Shown: piece after piece, positions 23,646 to 32,130 of the stretch
Numbering within the stretch: position 1 is the first letter of the stretch
Layout: the number at the start of each line of letters is the position of its first letter
From: Acidobacteriota bacterium
GTDB taxonomy: Bacteria > Acidobacteriota > Terriglobia > Bryobacterales > Bryobacteraceae
Direction: 5' to 3'
DNA length: 45,314 bases
Assembly (NCBI GenBank): GCA_018268935.1
Contig: JAFDVS010000042.1
Span: forward strand, 1 to 45,314
The notes under the pieces: generated by a model
Seen by the model: only the letters and a program-made list of their open reading frames with translations
Databases searched by the model: none
Told to the model about the DNA's origin: nothing
Translations under genes and position numbers: made by a program

Positions 23646-24956
23646 TTACCAGCGGGGCAGGATGCGCTTCCAGTTGGGGTCGACACGTTTGCGCATTTCG
23701 GCTTCGTCATCGCGTTTGCGGTAGGGAAGCTTTTCGTAGCGCTCCTTGAGGCGGGCGATCTGGTCGTAGTCGAGTTCCACGCCCAGGCCGGGTTTATCGG
23801 GAATGCGGACACTGCCGTCTTCGAACTTGATGCGGCCGCCGGCGACCACTTCGTCCTGCTCGGTTTGCCAGGGATAGTGGGTGTCGCAGGCGAATTCGAT
23901 GTAGGGGCAAGCGGCGGCGGCGTGGGTCATCGCCATCATGCTTACGCCGAGGTGATTGTTCGAATGCATGGAGAGGCCCATGCCGAAGACGTGGCAGAAG
24001 TGATCGAGGTGCTGCTGGGCGCGCAGGCCGCCCCAGTAGTGCGGGTCGGACAAAACGATTTGGACCGCATCGTGCTTCCAGGCTTCGGGGATGTGCTTGA
24101 AGGCGGTGACGGCGACGTTGCTTGCCTGGGGCGTGTCGATGCCTTTGGCGAGGAGACGCTTGCGGACTTCGCCCATACCTTCGATACTGGCGCAGGGATC
24201 TTCGAGATAGCCGCCGTTGGAAAGCTCTTCCACTAGCGATTCGCCGACCATGACGGAGGTATCGATGCTCCAGGCGCAATTGGGGTCGATGCGGAGAGGG
24301 ACGTTGGGGCCGAACTCGCGGCGGAGGGCGCGAATGGTTTCAATCTCGACTTCGGGATCGAGGACACCGCCTTTGAGCTTGATCTCCTTGAAGCCGTACT
24401 TGGCGATCATCTGTTTCGCCTGACGGACCATGGCTTCGGGAGTGAGTCCTTCGCCGTACTCGTCATCGCGCTCGTCGCCGCCGAGTCCGCCACCGCCTGC
24501 GTGTTTATAGAAGAGGTAAGCGGAGAATGGGACGGCGTCGCGGGCGCGGCCGCCGAGCAGGTCACAGGCGGGCTTGTTGAGTGCTTTGCCAATGATGTCG
24601 AGGCAGGCAATCTCGATGGCGGCGAAGGTGCGTGTGTGCCGGTCCATCGGATTTTCACCGGGGACGTGCCAGGTCTGCGAGCGGTCACCGGAGGCTTCGG
24701 CGGCGGCACGGGCTTCGAAGTCCATGTGGAGGCGGGTGAGCTGGAAGACGTCCATGCCGATGAGTTTGGATTCGGCTTCCTTCAGCAGGCCCATGGGGCC
24801 GTCGCCACCGTAGGTTTCGCTACAACCTTTGATGCCAGAGTCGGTTTCGATCTCGACGATGGTGCGAATGGCGTAGTGGGCATGCAAGCCATAAGAACTG
24901 CGCAATGGCGGATCGGCAATGGCCACCGGGTGAAGCTTTAGAGCTGTAATTTTCAT
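23646..24956 (-). CDS. gudD: Glucarate dehydratase (enolase superfamily)
   Basis: This 436-residue enzyme of the mandelate racemase branch of the enolase superfamily is predicted to convert D-glucarate to 5-keto-4-deoxyglucarate in cytoplasmic sugar-acid catabolism. Visible active-site elements are the KLK motif (Lys193-Lys195, general base), metal ligands Asp224 (RIDPN), Glu252 (YLEDPC) and Asn280 (SNVAV), and His331 (SMHSNNHLG). The length matches the E. coli GudD protein. The start ATG has an AGGGG sequence upstream. Downstream are a Dabb-like protein and no other glucarate pathway genes, so the pathway partners must be elsewhere. Galactarate activity cannot be excluded. Confidence 0.9.
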   Translation of the reverse strand: MKITALKLHPVAIADPPLRSSYGLHAHYAIRTIVEIETDSGIKGCSETYGGDGPMGLLKEAESKLIGMDVFQLTRLHMDFEARAAAEASGDRSQTWHVPGENPMDRHTRTFAAIEIACLDIIGKALNKPACDLLGGRARDAVPFSAYLFYKHAGGGGLGGDERDDEYGEGLTPEAMVRQAKQMIAKYGFKEIKLKGGVLDPEVEIETIRALRREFGPNVPLRIDPNCAWSIDTSVMVGESLVEELSNGGYLEDPCASIEGMGEVRKRLLAKGIDTPQASNVAVTAFKHIPEAWKHDAVQIVLSDPHYWGGLRAQQHLDHFCHVFGMGLSMHSNNHLGVSMMAMTHAAAACPYIEFACDTHYPWQTEQDEVVAGGRIKFEDGSVRIPDKPGLGVELDYDQIARLKERYEKLPYRKRDDEAEMRKRVDPNWKRILPRW

Positions 24957-24973
24957 GGCACACCCCTACCTAG

Positions 24974-24996
24974 GCGCTGCTCCGGAGGGAGAGCGC
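24974..24996. other. Stem-loop between the 43-aa gene and gudD
   Basis: GCGCT and AGCGC pair, followed inward by CTCC with GGAG, around a GGAG loop and a single bulged G. There is no T-run on either side. It may be an mRNA-stabilising hairpin or a weak terminator of the small gene at 25033-25164. Confidence 0.35.
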
Positions 24997-25032
24997 TGGT
25001 GATTGAATGGGAATCGGAAGCGGTGAGAGAGC

Positions 25033-25164
25033 TTACTTGCGCATGCCGCGGCGGCGGTTTTTCACGCGGCTTTGGCGGAGTTTGCGTTCCTTACGCTTCG
25101 GCTTGCTGATGATGAACGTACCGCTGCCGATATACTCCGTCTTGTACAACTTTTCTTCTGCCAA
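25033..25164 (-). CDS. Small basic protein, 43 aa
   Basis: This is a short gene beginning at TTG 25164, with an AGGAG ribosome-binding sequence 9 nt upstream, ending at TAA 25033. The product is very basic: the first 15 residues are mixed (AEEKLYKTEYIGSG), then FIISKPKRKERKLRQ and a tail of Arg/Lys ending RRRGMRK. The composition is like that of ribosome-associated small proteins, but I cannot name a family. An extended -10-like TACAAT lies at 25240-25235 on the same strand, about 70 nt upstream of the start codon. The good Shine-Dalgarno sequence and Lys/Arg periodicity make it a likely real gene. It is easily missed by gene callers. Confidence 0.68.
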   Translation of the reverse strand: MAEEKLYKTEYIGSGTFIISKPKRKERKLRQSRVKNRRRGMRK

Positions 25165-25234
25165 GGGAATGCTCTCCTGATTTGATTTCGTGGAATTTGC
25201 GGCCGGGCCGGGCAGGGCTCACAGCCAACCGACT

Positions 25235-25240
25235 ATTGTA
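25235..25240 (-). promoter_or_regulatory. Probable -10 box of the 43-aa gene
   Basis: TACAAT on the minus strand (ATTGTA on the plus strand), about 70 nt before the TTG start. A matching -35 is weak (GAAACT at 17-nt spacing). The remaining bases of this intergenic region (25165-25300) show no other gene. Confidence 0.4.
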
Positions 25241-25300
25241 CCCTGAAAGAGAGGCCGAGTTTCGGCCACCTGCACTGGGAGTGAAGGAACAGGGGCGTTC

Positions 25301-26542
25301 ATGTCATCCTGGCGCGAGTCTTTCCGCGCTCTGAATCATCGGGACTTCCGGCTATACACGGCCGGCCAGATCGTATCCCTGACGGGATCGTGGATGCAAG
25401 GTGTGGCCCAAAGCTGGCTGATCTACCGGCTGACGCACTCGGAGTTCATGATGGGCGCGGTGATGTTCGCTACGCATATTCCGGTGTTGTTGCTGGGGCC
25501 GTTGGGGGGCATGGCGGCGGATCGCTTCCCGCGGCAACGGATTGTGCTGATCACGCAGACACTGGCGCTGTTGCAGGCCTTGACGCTGGCGGTGCTGAAT
25601 TCGACGGGACTGATCACGCCGAAGATCGTGCTGGTTCTGGCGGCGGTGCTGGGGATTGCGAACGCTTTCGATATTCCGGGGCGGCAGACGTTGTTTATCC
25701 AGATGGTGGGGAAGCAGGATCTGATCAGCGCGATTTCACTGAACTCGGCGATCTTCAACGCATCGCGGGTGGTGGGGCCATCGCTGGCGGGGATCATTGT
25801 GGCGGCGTTTGGGGAAACGGTCTGCTTCGGGATCAACGCGGTGAGCTTCATCGCGATGATTGTGTGCGTGGCGTTGATGCACTTGCCGAAGGCGAGTGCG
25901 GCCCGGAGTGAAGGACCGGGAGGATTTCGGGAAGGATTTCTTTATGCCTGGAGTCATCGGGAGTTACGTGCGCTGCTCGGCATCTGCGGGCTGACGGGGC
26001 TTTGCTATGCGCCGATTCTGGCACTGGCGCCGTTTTTCGCGGACGGTATTTTTCACAAGGGATCGGCCGGATTGGGATTTCTGATCGGGGCGATGGGCGT
26101 AGGCGCGGTGGTTGGGGTGGTGCGGCTGGCGCGGCACACCGGAATCAGCAATCTGCCGCAGGTTTCGTTGCAGTCGGCGTTGATTCTGGGGTTGAGCCTG
26201 CTTGGCTTCGGTTTGTCGCCGTGGTTTGGCGTATCCATAGGCCTGATGACATTGATCGGGTTCAGTGTGATGCGGCAGAACTCGAGCAGCAATTCGCTGA
26301 TTCAATACACGGTGCCCGATCACTACCGGGGCCGAATGATGGCGTTGTTCTCGATGGTGGTGACTGGTTTGCTGCCCATTGGCAGCCTGGCGTCGGGGGC
26401 GCTGGCGGAAGCATTTGGGGCTCGCGCGGTGGTGATTGCCGCTTCCCTTTGCTGCCTGGCCGGAGCGCTGGCGTTGCGCTTTGCCATGCCTGGCTTTAGC
26501 CAATGGGTGAAACAACATGAGGAGGAAGCTTGCGCCGCCTGA
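25301..26542 (+). CDS. MFS transporter (EntS/MFS_3-like exporter)
   Basis: This 413-residue major facilitator protein has twelve predicted membrane segments. The opening FRALNHRDFRLYTAGQIVSLTGSWMQ is typical of the MFS_3/EntS-like group of drug or siderophore exporters. A conserved GPLGGMAADRFPRQR loop between segments 2 and 3 matches the MFS signature. The substrate is unknown. Its end overlaps the start of the metallopeptidase gene by 13 nt, implying coupled translation and a three-gene operon. It is chromosomal, with codon use like its neighbours. Confidence 0.86.
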   Translation: MSSWRESFRALNHRDFRLYTAGQIVSLTGSWMQGVAQSWLIYRLTHSEFMMGAVMFATHIPVLLLGPLGGMAADRFPRQRIVLITQTLALLQALTLAVLNSTGLITPKIVLVLAAVLGIANAFDIPGRQTLFIQMVGKQDLISAISLNSAIFNASRVVGPSLAGIIVAAFGETVCFGINAVSFIAMIVCVALMHLPKASAARSEGPGGFREGFLYAWSHRELRALLGICGLTGLCYAPILALAPFFADGIFHKGSAGLGFLIGAMGVGAVVGVVRLARHTGISNLPQVSLQSALILGLSLLGFGLSPWFGVSIGLMTLIGFSVMRQNSSSNSLIQYTVPDHYRGRMMALFSMVVTGLLPIGSLASGALAEAFGARAVVIAASLCCLAGALALRFAMPGFSQWVKQHEEEACAA

Positions 26543-27741
26543 TCGCTGCCGCACTTTCGATGGTCTTTTACGCCGGGTTGTTGCCTGCACAGGAGCAACA
26601 GAGCCGGTCGCCGCTATTTGATGAAATCACGGAGATCCTGGCGCAGCTTTCGGAGCTTACGGGGTGGAAGGCTCCTAAAAAAGTGGAGTCGGACACGATT
26701 ACGAAAGAGGGATTGAAGGGATTTCTGGAATCTCGGATGCAGGAGATGGTGAAGCCGGAGGAGATCCGTGCGGAGGAAGTGGCGCTGAAAAAGCTGGGGC
26801 TGGTTCCGGCGGCCTTCGATCTGAAGAAGATGACCGTCGATCTGCTGACGGAACAGGCCGCGGCTTTCTACGATTACCAGAAGAAGAAGCTGTTTATTCT
26901 GGACACGAATGCTTCGATTACGCAGAAGCCGGTGCTGGTTCATGAACTGGCGCATGCGCTGGCGGATGTGCATGTGAATCTGGAGAAGTACATTTTGAAG
27001 GGCAAGAGCGACGATGCGGCGCTGGCGCGGCAGTCCGTGATGGAAGGGCAGGCGACATGGCTGATGTCGGAACACCTGATGGCGCGCATGGGAACTTCGC
27101 TGCGCAAGGCGCCGGAGATGGCGGAAGCGATGAATCGGATGACAGGGGCATCGGGCGGCATGTTTCCGGTCTTTGATTCGTCGCCCCTGTACCTGCGCGA
27201 ATCGTTGATGTTTCCCTACACGAAGGGGTTTCTGTTTCAGCAGGCCGTGATTGTGAAGATGGACAAGGCGGGTTTCATGGAGGTGTTCAAGAATCCGCCG
27301 CAGAGCACGCAGCAGATCATTCATCCGGAGAAATATTTCGCGCGCGTGCAGCCGGTGAAAGTGGCGCTGCCGAAGACGGATCTGAAGGGATATGAGGATC
27401 TGGTGGAAGGAACATTAGGGGAGTTTGATCACGATATTCTGTTCCGCCAGTATGGGAGCGAGGCAGACGCGAAGTGGGCGCAGAAGTGGCGGGGCGGCCA
27501 GTTCCGTATTTACGAGCACAAGAAGGACAAAAGCACCGTGCTGCTGTATGCCTCAGAGTGGGATGATGCGGATACGGCGAAGGAAGTGTTTCGCCTGTAC
27601 AAACAGGTGCTCAAGGGGAAGTGGAAGAACATGACCGTGGATTCGGAGTCGGCGACGGAGATGGCCGGCAAAGGCGATGATGGCCCGTTTCGAGTGCGGC
27701 TGGACGGAACGCGCGTCTGGAGTTTAGAAGGAAAATCTTGA
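26530..27741 (+). CDS. Exported zinc metallopeptidase-like protein
   Basis: This 403-residue protein has a TTG start at 26530 with GGAGGA just upstream, inside the end of the MFS gene. The N-terminal signal peptide (LIAAALSMVFYAGLLPA) is followed by a coiled, Lys/Glu-rich region. A zinc signature is seen as HELAH (138-142) with a candidate third ligand, Glu172, in SVMEGQATWL, which fits a gluzincin-like layout. The C-terminal third is an alpha/beta region without a known motif. It lies between an MFS exporter and a small unknown protein, overlapping both. It is probably periplasmic; the substrate is unknown, and the peptidase call rests on the motif. Confidence 0.75.
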   Translation: MRRLIAAALSMVFYAGLLPAQEQQSRSPLFDEITEILAQLSELTGWKAPKKVESDTITKEGLKGFLESRMQEMVKPEEIRAEEVALKKLGLVPAAFDLKKMTVDLLTEQAAAFYDYQKKKLFILDTNASITQKPVLVHELAHALADVHVNLEKYILKGKSDDAALARQSVMEGQATWLMSEHLMARMGTSLRKAPEMAEAMNRMTGASGGMFPVFDSSPLYLRESLMFPYTKGFLFQQAVIVKMDKAGFMEVFKNPPQSTQQIIHPEKYFARVQPVKVALPKTDLKGYEDLVEGTLGEFDHDILFRQYGSEADAKWAQKWRGGQFRIYEHKKDKSTVLLYASEWDDADTAKEVFRLYKQVLKGKWKNMTVDSESATEMAGKGDDGPFRVRLDGTRVWSLEGKS

Positions 27742-28253
27742 ACACATTCACTGTCCGAACTGTTTATCTGGATCCTCCGAAAGTGGAGGCGGCGCATTAC
27801 GACGTTATCCCAACGAACGAGCAAGGAAAGGCTGTGTGCGGCCTGTTTCTCGATTTTCTGTCGGAGAATCCGCCCGAGTTTCGCAAGGCGCTTCCGTTCC
27901 TGAAGAAGGGGAGCACGGAGTTGCAATGGGCTGCGGCGGATGGCGGCGTGGCCTTTGCCGCGTTTTTTGAAGAGAATCGCCCAGTGTCGATGGGCGTGCT
28001 GATTTCCGGGCTGGTGCCGGAAGCGGATGAGCAGATGCTGGCTTCGATTCACGAAGCTATCTTTGGGGAGCAACCGGCGGAGATGCTGGAGGCTCCGGAG
28101 CGCCCGCTGATGTTGAACGTGCTGTTTCCGGACTCGGTGGAGTTGCATCCGCAAGTGCAGTTGCTTTCGACGGCGCTGGCGAGTGTGTACTTCCGCGTTA
28201 TTGGCGAGATGCTCGCGCAATCCACGCCAGGGCCAGGCTCGCCGCGGCAGTGA
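27738..28253 (+). CDS. Hypothetical protein, 171 aa
   Basis: This soluble protein is not assigned to a family. The TTG start at 27738 overlaps the metallopeptidase stop by 4 nt, so it is translationally coupled. No signal peptide is seen. The sequence has an alpha/beta layout with DPPKVEAAHYDVIP near the start, and ends in a Pro/Gly-rich tail (STPGPGSPRQ). It converges with the YfhO-like gene and overlaps it by 56 nt. It is likely a cytoplasmic partner of the exporter/peptidase pair. No function can be given. Confidence 0.65.
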   Translation: MNTFTVRTVYLDPPKVEAAHYDVIPTNEQGKAVCGLFLDFLSENPPEFRKALPFLKKGSTELQWAAADGGVAFAAFFEENRPVSMGVLISGLVPEADEQMLASIHEAIFGEQPAEMLEAPERPLMLNVLFPDSVELHPQVQLLSTALASVYFRVIGEMLAQSTPGPGSPRQ

Positions 28254-30267
28254 TGGCAAAGCCGAGGCGAAGCCCGCGGGATTTGAAGCGGAATTCTATG
28301 GTGTGCTCTCCGGCCGGCACGGGTACGGATTGAAAGGCGATTTCGGAGCGGGAAACGGGGGCCTCTTTGCCGTCGACGGTTGCGGTCCATCCGGGGAAAT
28401 ACTGCTCGGTGAGGTGGAACTGGCCGGGTTTTGGTGCACTGACGTGGAATTGGCGTAGCTCGGGGCTCCAGCGTGTTGGCTGGATGCGGGCTTCGTCGAG
28501 GCGATAGGCCGGCGTGGCTCCGAGAAACTCCACGATGCGGTAGTAACTGGTGGCGGGCTGCAGCAGGCGATAGTGCGGGCTGGCGAGCATTTTCGGAAGA
28601 TTGGCGGAATTGGGATCGGCGACGATGTAGCGCACGGCGAGGGCGCGGAGCATGGCGTGGTTCATGGGATCGACGCGAAAGAGGCGGTTGGTTTCGAAGG
28701 GGACGAATTTCTCCACCGCTTCGCGGTAGGACGTGGAGAGGAAGGGATCGAAGCCCTGGGGTGTGAGCAGGCCGTAGTGCCTTACGTCGGTGCCATGGGG
28801 CCCGTCATCGAGGGCAATGCGGTAGTGACGGTTGCGGAGCATGACGGCATAAACGGCGGGATCGACTCCGGTGAAGTCGCGGCCGCCGGTGCGGAGGTCA
28901 TCGGCGAAGTCCACATCCATGTTGCCTCGGACGGAGTTGAAGCGGCGGCCGGCGCCGTAGGTTTTGTACTCGACCCACACGAACAGTAACAGCATGGCGA
29001 CGGCGAAGCGATTGCTGCGCGCTAAGGCGAGAGCCGCGACCAGGACCAGTGCCACGGCGACTTCGATTAACGTGGAGAAGCCGGATGCGAAGGCGACGCC
29101 GTCGGCGCGCCAGATCCACCACTGGCGGGCGCACCAGGCGAGGGAGGCTGCGATGGCTCCGCGGGTGAGCCAAGGGGAATGGATGAGCGGGAAGCGGCTC
29201 CAGATGGTGGTCCAACCGGCGGCGGCGAGTAGGGCGGCGGCGGCGGAAAGTCCGGCGAGGAAGTTCCACTCGCGCATGAGCTCGGAGGCGAGCGGGAGCC
29301 GGTCGGCGAGTGATTCGATCCAGCGGCCGGGATTGGTCATGAGGAGGAGGCAGCAGGCGGTGATGGCGAATCCGGGCAAGGCCTGGCGCCATTCTCTACC
29401 GATCAGCGCGGCGAGCAGGCCAAGGATTCCGGCCGCGCCGAGGTAGAGGTAGGTTTCATGCTCGAGGCCTAGCTTGCCGCTGGCGTGCGACTGATCGTAG
29501 TAGTTGGGGAGGATGTACTCGGTGTAGAAGAAAGCGCCGCCGGGCATGCCGCCGCCGTAGACCTTTTCTTTCGCTTTGAGGGCTGATGCTTCGAGCGCGG
29601 GCATCAGTGACACTGCGCCAAGCAGGATGGAGAAGGAGAGTCCCAGGATTGCGGGCCGCCAGGTCTTCTGGCAGAGCGAATAGGCCGTGACGGCGACAGC
29701 GAGAACCAGCCAGACGGGAGGATAGCCGGCCAGGAGGCAGAGTGAAGCCCCGAGCGTGGTCTTCCACCATTTGCCGTCTTCGACGCCCCACAGAGCGAGC
29801 GGAAACCAGGTAAAGGCACAGATGGCGCCCAAGTGCTGCGCTTCCGCCAGGGCGTAGCCACCGAAGGCGAACACGGCTGCGCCGAGTAGGGCGGCGATCT
29901 CATTTCGAAAGCGCGTGCGCAGCCAGAGCCAGGCGAATAGGAACGCTGCCCAGAAGTGGAGGATGAGGAGTGCTTCGATGGTGGTGAAGCGGATTCCCGG
30001 GCGGCGGGCATTGGCGAGGAACACCAGCCAGTTTGGTGGATAGAGGACGGGGTTCTGCGGGTTGCCGACGAAGCTCATCCCGCAATAGATGCTCCAGTCC
30101 CATTCGGGAATCCTGCCCTCGCGGAGGGCGTGATGGGCATAGGTGAACAGCGGGTAATGGTAGCCCTCGATATCGGAGAAGAAACGCACCTTTTTCTTTG
30201 GCGGGAGGTATTCCAAGAAAAACAACCAGGTGGCGATGAAGGACAGCAACGCGACGCGCAGCCGCAT
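28198..30267 (-). CDS. YfhO-like multi-pass membrane protein
   Basis: This 689-residue protein, from ATG 30267, belongs to the YfhO/GT-C-like group of membrane glycosyltransferase-related proteins, whose members are linked to lipoteichoic acid or glycolipid decoration in Firmicutes. The visible pattern is a first membrane helix (LLSFIATWLFFLEYL), then FFSDIEGYHYPLFTYAHHALREG with the acidic pair typical of the GT-C first loop, then IPEWDWSIYCGMSF and about a dozen helices. A C-terminal soluble domain ends in YFPGWTATVDGKE and a final helix. The frame extends upstream but reads low-complexity Pro/Arg, so the inner ATG was chosen. It lies 5 nt after the small membrane gene. The role in this organism is inferred. 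Confidence 0.83.
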   Translation of the reverse strand: MRLRVALLSFIATWLFFLEYLPPKKKVRFFSDIEGYHYPLFTYAHHALREGRIPEWDWSIYCGMSFVGNPQNPVLYPPNWLVFLANARRPGIRFTTIEALLILHFWAAFLFAWLWLRTRFRNEIAALLGAAVFAFGGYALAEAQHLGAICAFTWFPLALWGVEDGKWWKTTLGASLCLLAGYPPVWLVLAVAVTAYSLCQKTWRPAILGLSFSILLGAVSLMPALEASALKAKEKVYGGGMPGGAFFYTEYILPNYYDQSHASGKLGLEHETYLYLGAAGILGLLAALIGREWRQALPGFAITACCLLLMTNPGRWIESLADRLPLASELMREWNFLAGLSAAAALLAAAGWTTIWSRFPLIHSPWLTRGAIAASLAWCARQWWIWRADGVAFASGFSTLIEVAVALVLVAALALARSNRFAVAMLLLFVWVEYKTYGAGRRFNSVRGNMDVDFADDLRTGGRDFTGVDPAVYAVMLRNRHYRIALDDGPHGTDVRHYGLLTPQGFDPFLSTSYREAVEKFVPFETNRLFRVDPMNHAMLRALAVRYIVADPNSANLPKMLASPHYRLLQPATSYYRIVEFLGATPAYRLDEARIQPTRWSPELRQFHVSAPKPGQFHLTEQYFPGWTATVDGKEAPVSRSEIAFQSVPVPAGEHTIEFRFKSRGLRLGFAITAAASLALAWIARASRQ

Positions 30268-30272
30268 GGAAC

Positions 30273-30797
30273 TCAATCGGCCTCCGTGGAATCCACTTCG
30301 GGATCGAGCAAGGGCGGGAGGTCGAGGATGTCGGGTTCGAGCATTAAGTAGAAGCGCGGGAACTGCGCCAGGCTGACGCCGAACATGACATGCGCGACCC
30401 AGACGGAGGCAGGCGCTATGTACTGGCCAAGGGCGGGGGCAATGCGGACCCAGATCATGTGATAGGTGACCAGGGAGAGCAGAACACCGAAGATGAGGGC
30501 GGCGATGGAGACTCGAGTTCTGCCATTGGGGCGGGGGAGGAGCCAGCCGCAAAACAAACCGAGCGAGCCGCAAGTGAAGAAGTGGGCGGCCATCCCGATG
30601 ATGCTAGCTATCGAGAAGCGAGACTCCCAATTCCCGGCCGCACGTGTGGCGTAAGCCAGCAGATTGACCAGCGTCCACGGTCCTTGCAGATTCCACGCCG
30701 AGAGGATGACGAGCCACACTAAGGTGCTGAGCCCGCCAAGAATCCCCACTTGCAAACCCGCCAAGAGCCGCGGCGCCAAATGGCGGCGCGATTCCAT
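30273..30797 (-). CDS. Membrane protein of unknown function, 174 aa
   Basis: This small hydrophobic protein has four to five predicted membrane helices (LAGLQVGILGGLSTLVWLVIL, IIGMAAHFFTCGSLGLF, IAALIFGVLLSLVTYH and VWVAHVMFGVSLAQF). It ends in an acidic cytoplasmic tail (LDLPPLLDPEVDSTEAD). It sits 5 nt upstream of the YfhO-like gene on the same strand, so the two form an operon. I do not recognise the family. It may be an accessory subunit of the YfhO-type enzyme. The start lies back-to-back with the FabF gene. Confidence 0.72.
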   Translation of the reverse strand: MESRRHLAPRLLAGLQVGILGGLSTLVWLVILSAWNLQGPWTLVNLLAYATRAAGNWESRFSIASIIGMAAHFFTCGSLGLFCGWLLPRPNGRTRVSIAALIFGVLLSLVTYHMIWVRIAPALGQYIAPASVWVAHVMFGVSLAQFPRFYLMLEPDILDLPPLLDPEVDSTEAD

Positions 30798-30837
30798 GAA
30801 AACAGCCTATACTAACACAGGTAACATCCTGAACCCC

Positions 30838-32088
30838 ATGAAGCGGCGTGTTGTGATTACGGGCATTGGTGTCGTGAGTCCGAATGGTATTGGGAGAGAA
30901 GCTTTTTGGGAAGCAACCCGGAAGGGACGGAGCGGTGTGCGCCGGATTACCCGATTCGATGCCTCGCCCTATCCGGTGCAGATTGCGGGTGAGGTGAAAG
31001 GCTTCTGTGAAGAAGACTGGGTGCTGCCGAAGGATCGGCCCCATGTGTCGCGCTGTGTTCCGCTGGCGGTGGCTGCTACGGCGGAAGCGCTGGATGACGC
31101 GGGGCTGCAGCCTTCGGTGCTGTCGCGCGACGAACTGCGGCAGATTGGGGTGATTGTGGGCTCGGGCGGCGGGGCGCAGGAGTTTACCGAAGAGCAGTAC
31201 CGGCTTTACTACCAGGGGTTGCACAAACAGTGCAGTGTGTATGTGATTCCCAGTTCGACGGCGGGAACGCTGGCGAGCGAGATCTCGATGCGTTTTGGAT
31301 TTCGTGGGATGAGCCATGTGGTGACCACGGGCTGCACGTCTTCCACCGATGCTTTGGGGTACGCGTTCCGGCATATCTCGACGGGTGTGATGAATACGAT
31401 GATTGCGGGAGGGGTGGATGCTCCGATCACGCTGCTGGTGCTGCGTGGGTTCATCCTGATGCGCATTCTGACGTCGAAGTGGAATCATGCGCCGGAGAGC
31501 GGGTCACGTCCGTTCTCGGCGGATCGCGATGGGTTTGTGGTGGGGGAGGGGTCATGGTTTTTCGTGGTGGAGGAGTACGAACAAGCGAAGGCGCGGGGGG
31601 CACATATCTATGCGGAGATTGGCGGGTATGGCTCGACTTGCGAAGCGTTTCACCGGGTGAGGCTGGAGGAGTGCGGGGAAGAGCCGGCTCGGGCGATGCA
31701 GCTTGCTTTGGAAGAAGGCGGGTTGCCTCCCGAGGCGATTCAGTACGTCAACTATCACGGAACGTCGACGGAACTGAATGACCGGATTGAAACGCGGGCG
31801 ATGAAGCTTGCGTTCAACGGGCATGCTTCGAAGCTAGCGGGGTCGTCGTTGAAGAGCATGATCGGACATCCGCAGGGGGCGTGTGGCGCGGCGGGTGTGG
31901 CGGCGACGTTGCTGGCGATGCGGGACGGAGTGGCTCCGCCGACTACTAATCTGCATAACCCGGATCCGGAATGCGATCTGGACTATATTCCGAACGAGGC
32001 TCGGGCTTTGGAGATTGAGAACGCGATTGCCAATTGCATTGCGTTCGGGAGCAAGAACTCGGCGCTGTTGTTGCGGAGAGTGAAGTAG
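30838..32088 (+). CDS. fabF: Beta-ketoacyl-ACP synthase (FabF/KAS II type)
   Basis: This 416-residue condensing enzyme elongates acyl-ACP with malonyl-ACP in fatty-acid or related synthesis. The catalytic triad is complete: Cys166 in TTGCTSS, His307 in NYHGTST and His344 in MIGHPQGACGA, with Lys339 in SLKS. ATG 30838 begins the standard KRRVVITGIGVVSPNG start; a TATACT -10-like box at 30808-30813 argues against an upstream ATG at 30796. No other fatty-acid genes are adjacent, so it may serve a secondary product or polyunsaturated lipid pathway rather than core synthesis. The sequence is close to normal FabF in length. Confidence 0.92.
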   Translation: MKRRVVITGIGVVSPNGIGREAFWEATRKGRSGVRRITRFDASPYPVQIAGEVKGFCEEDWVLPKDRPHVSRCVPLAVAATAEALDDAGLQPSVLSRDELRQIGVIVGSGGGAQEFTEEQYRLYYQGLHKQCSVYVIPSSTAGTLASEISMRFGFRGMSHVVTTGCTSSTDALGYAFRHISTGVMNTMIAGGVDAPITLLVLRGFILMRILTSKWNHAPESGSRPFSADRDGFVVGEGSWFFVVEEYEQAKARGAHIYAEIGGYGSTCEAFHRVRLEECGEEPARAMQLALEEGGLPPEAIQYVNYHGTSTELNDRIETRAMKLAFNGHASKLAGSSLKSMIGHPQGACGAAGVAATLLAMRDGVAPPTTNLHNPDPECDLDYIPNEARALEIENAIANCIAFGSKNSALLLRRVK

Positions 32089-32130
32089 AGCAACGGCGAT
32101 CAAACGGGTTCGAGGAGAACCGCTGTAGTC

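Noticed and set aside
30268..30573. Upstream extension of the YfhO-like frame
   Set aside because: It gives low-complexity sequence and overlaps the small membrane gene; ATG 30267 matches the membrane helix at the family start.
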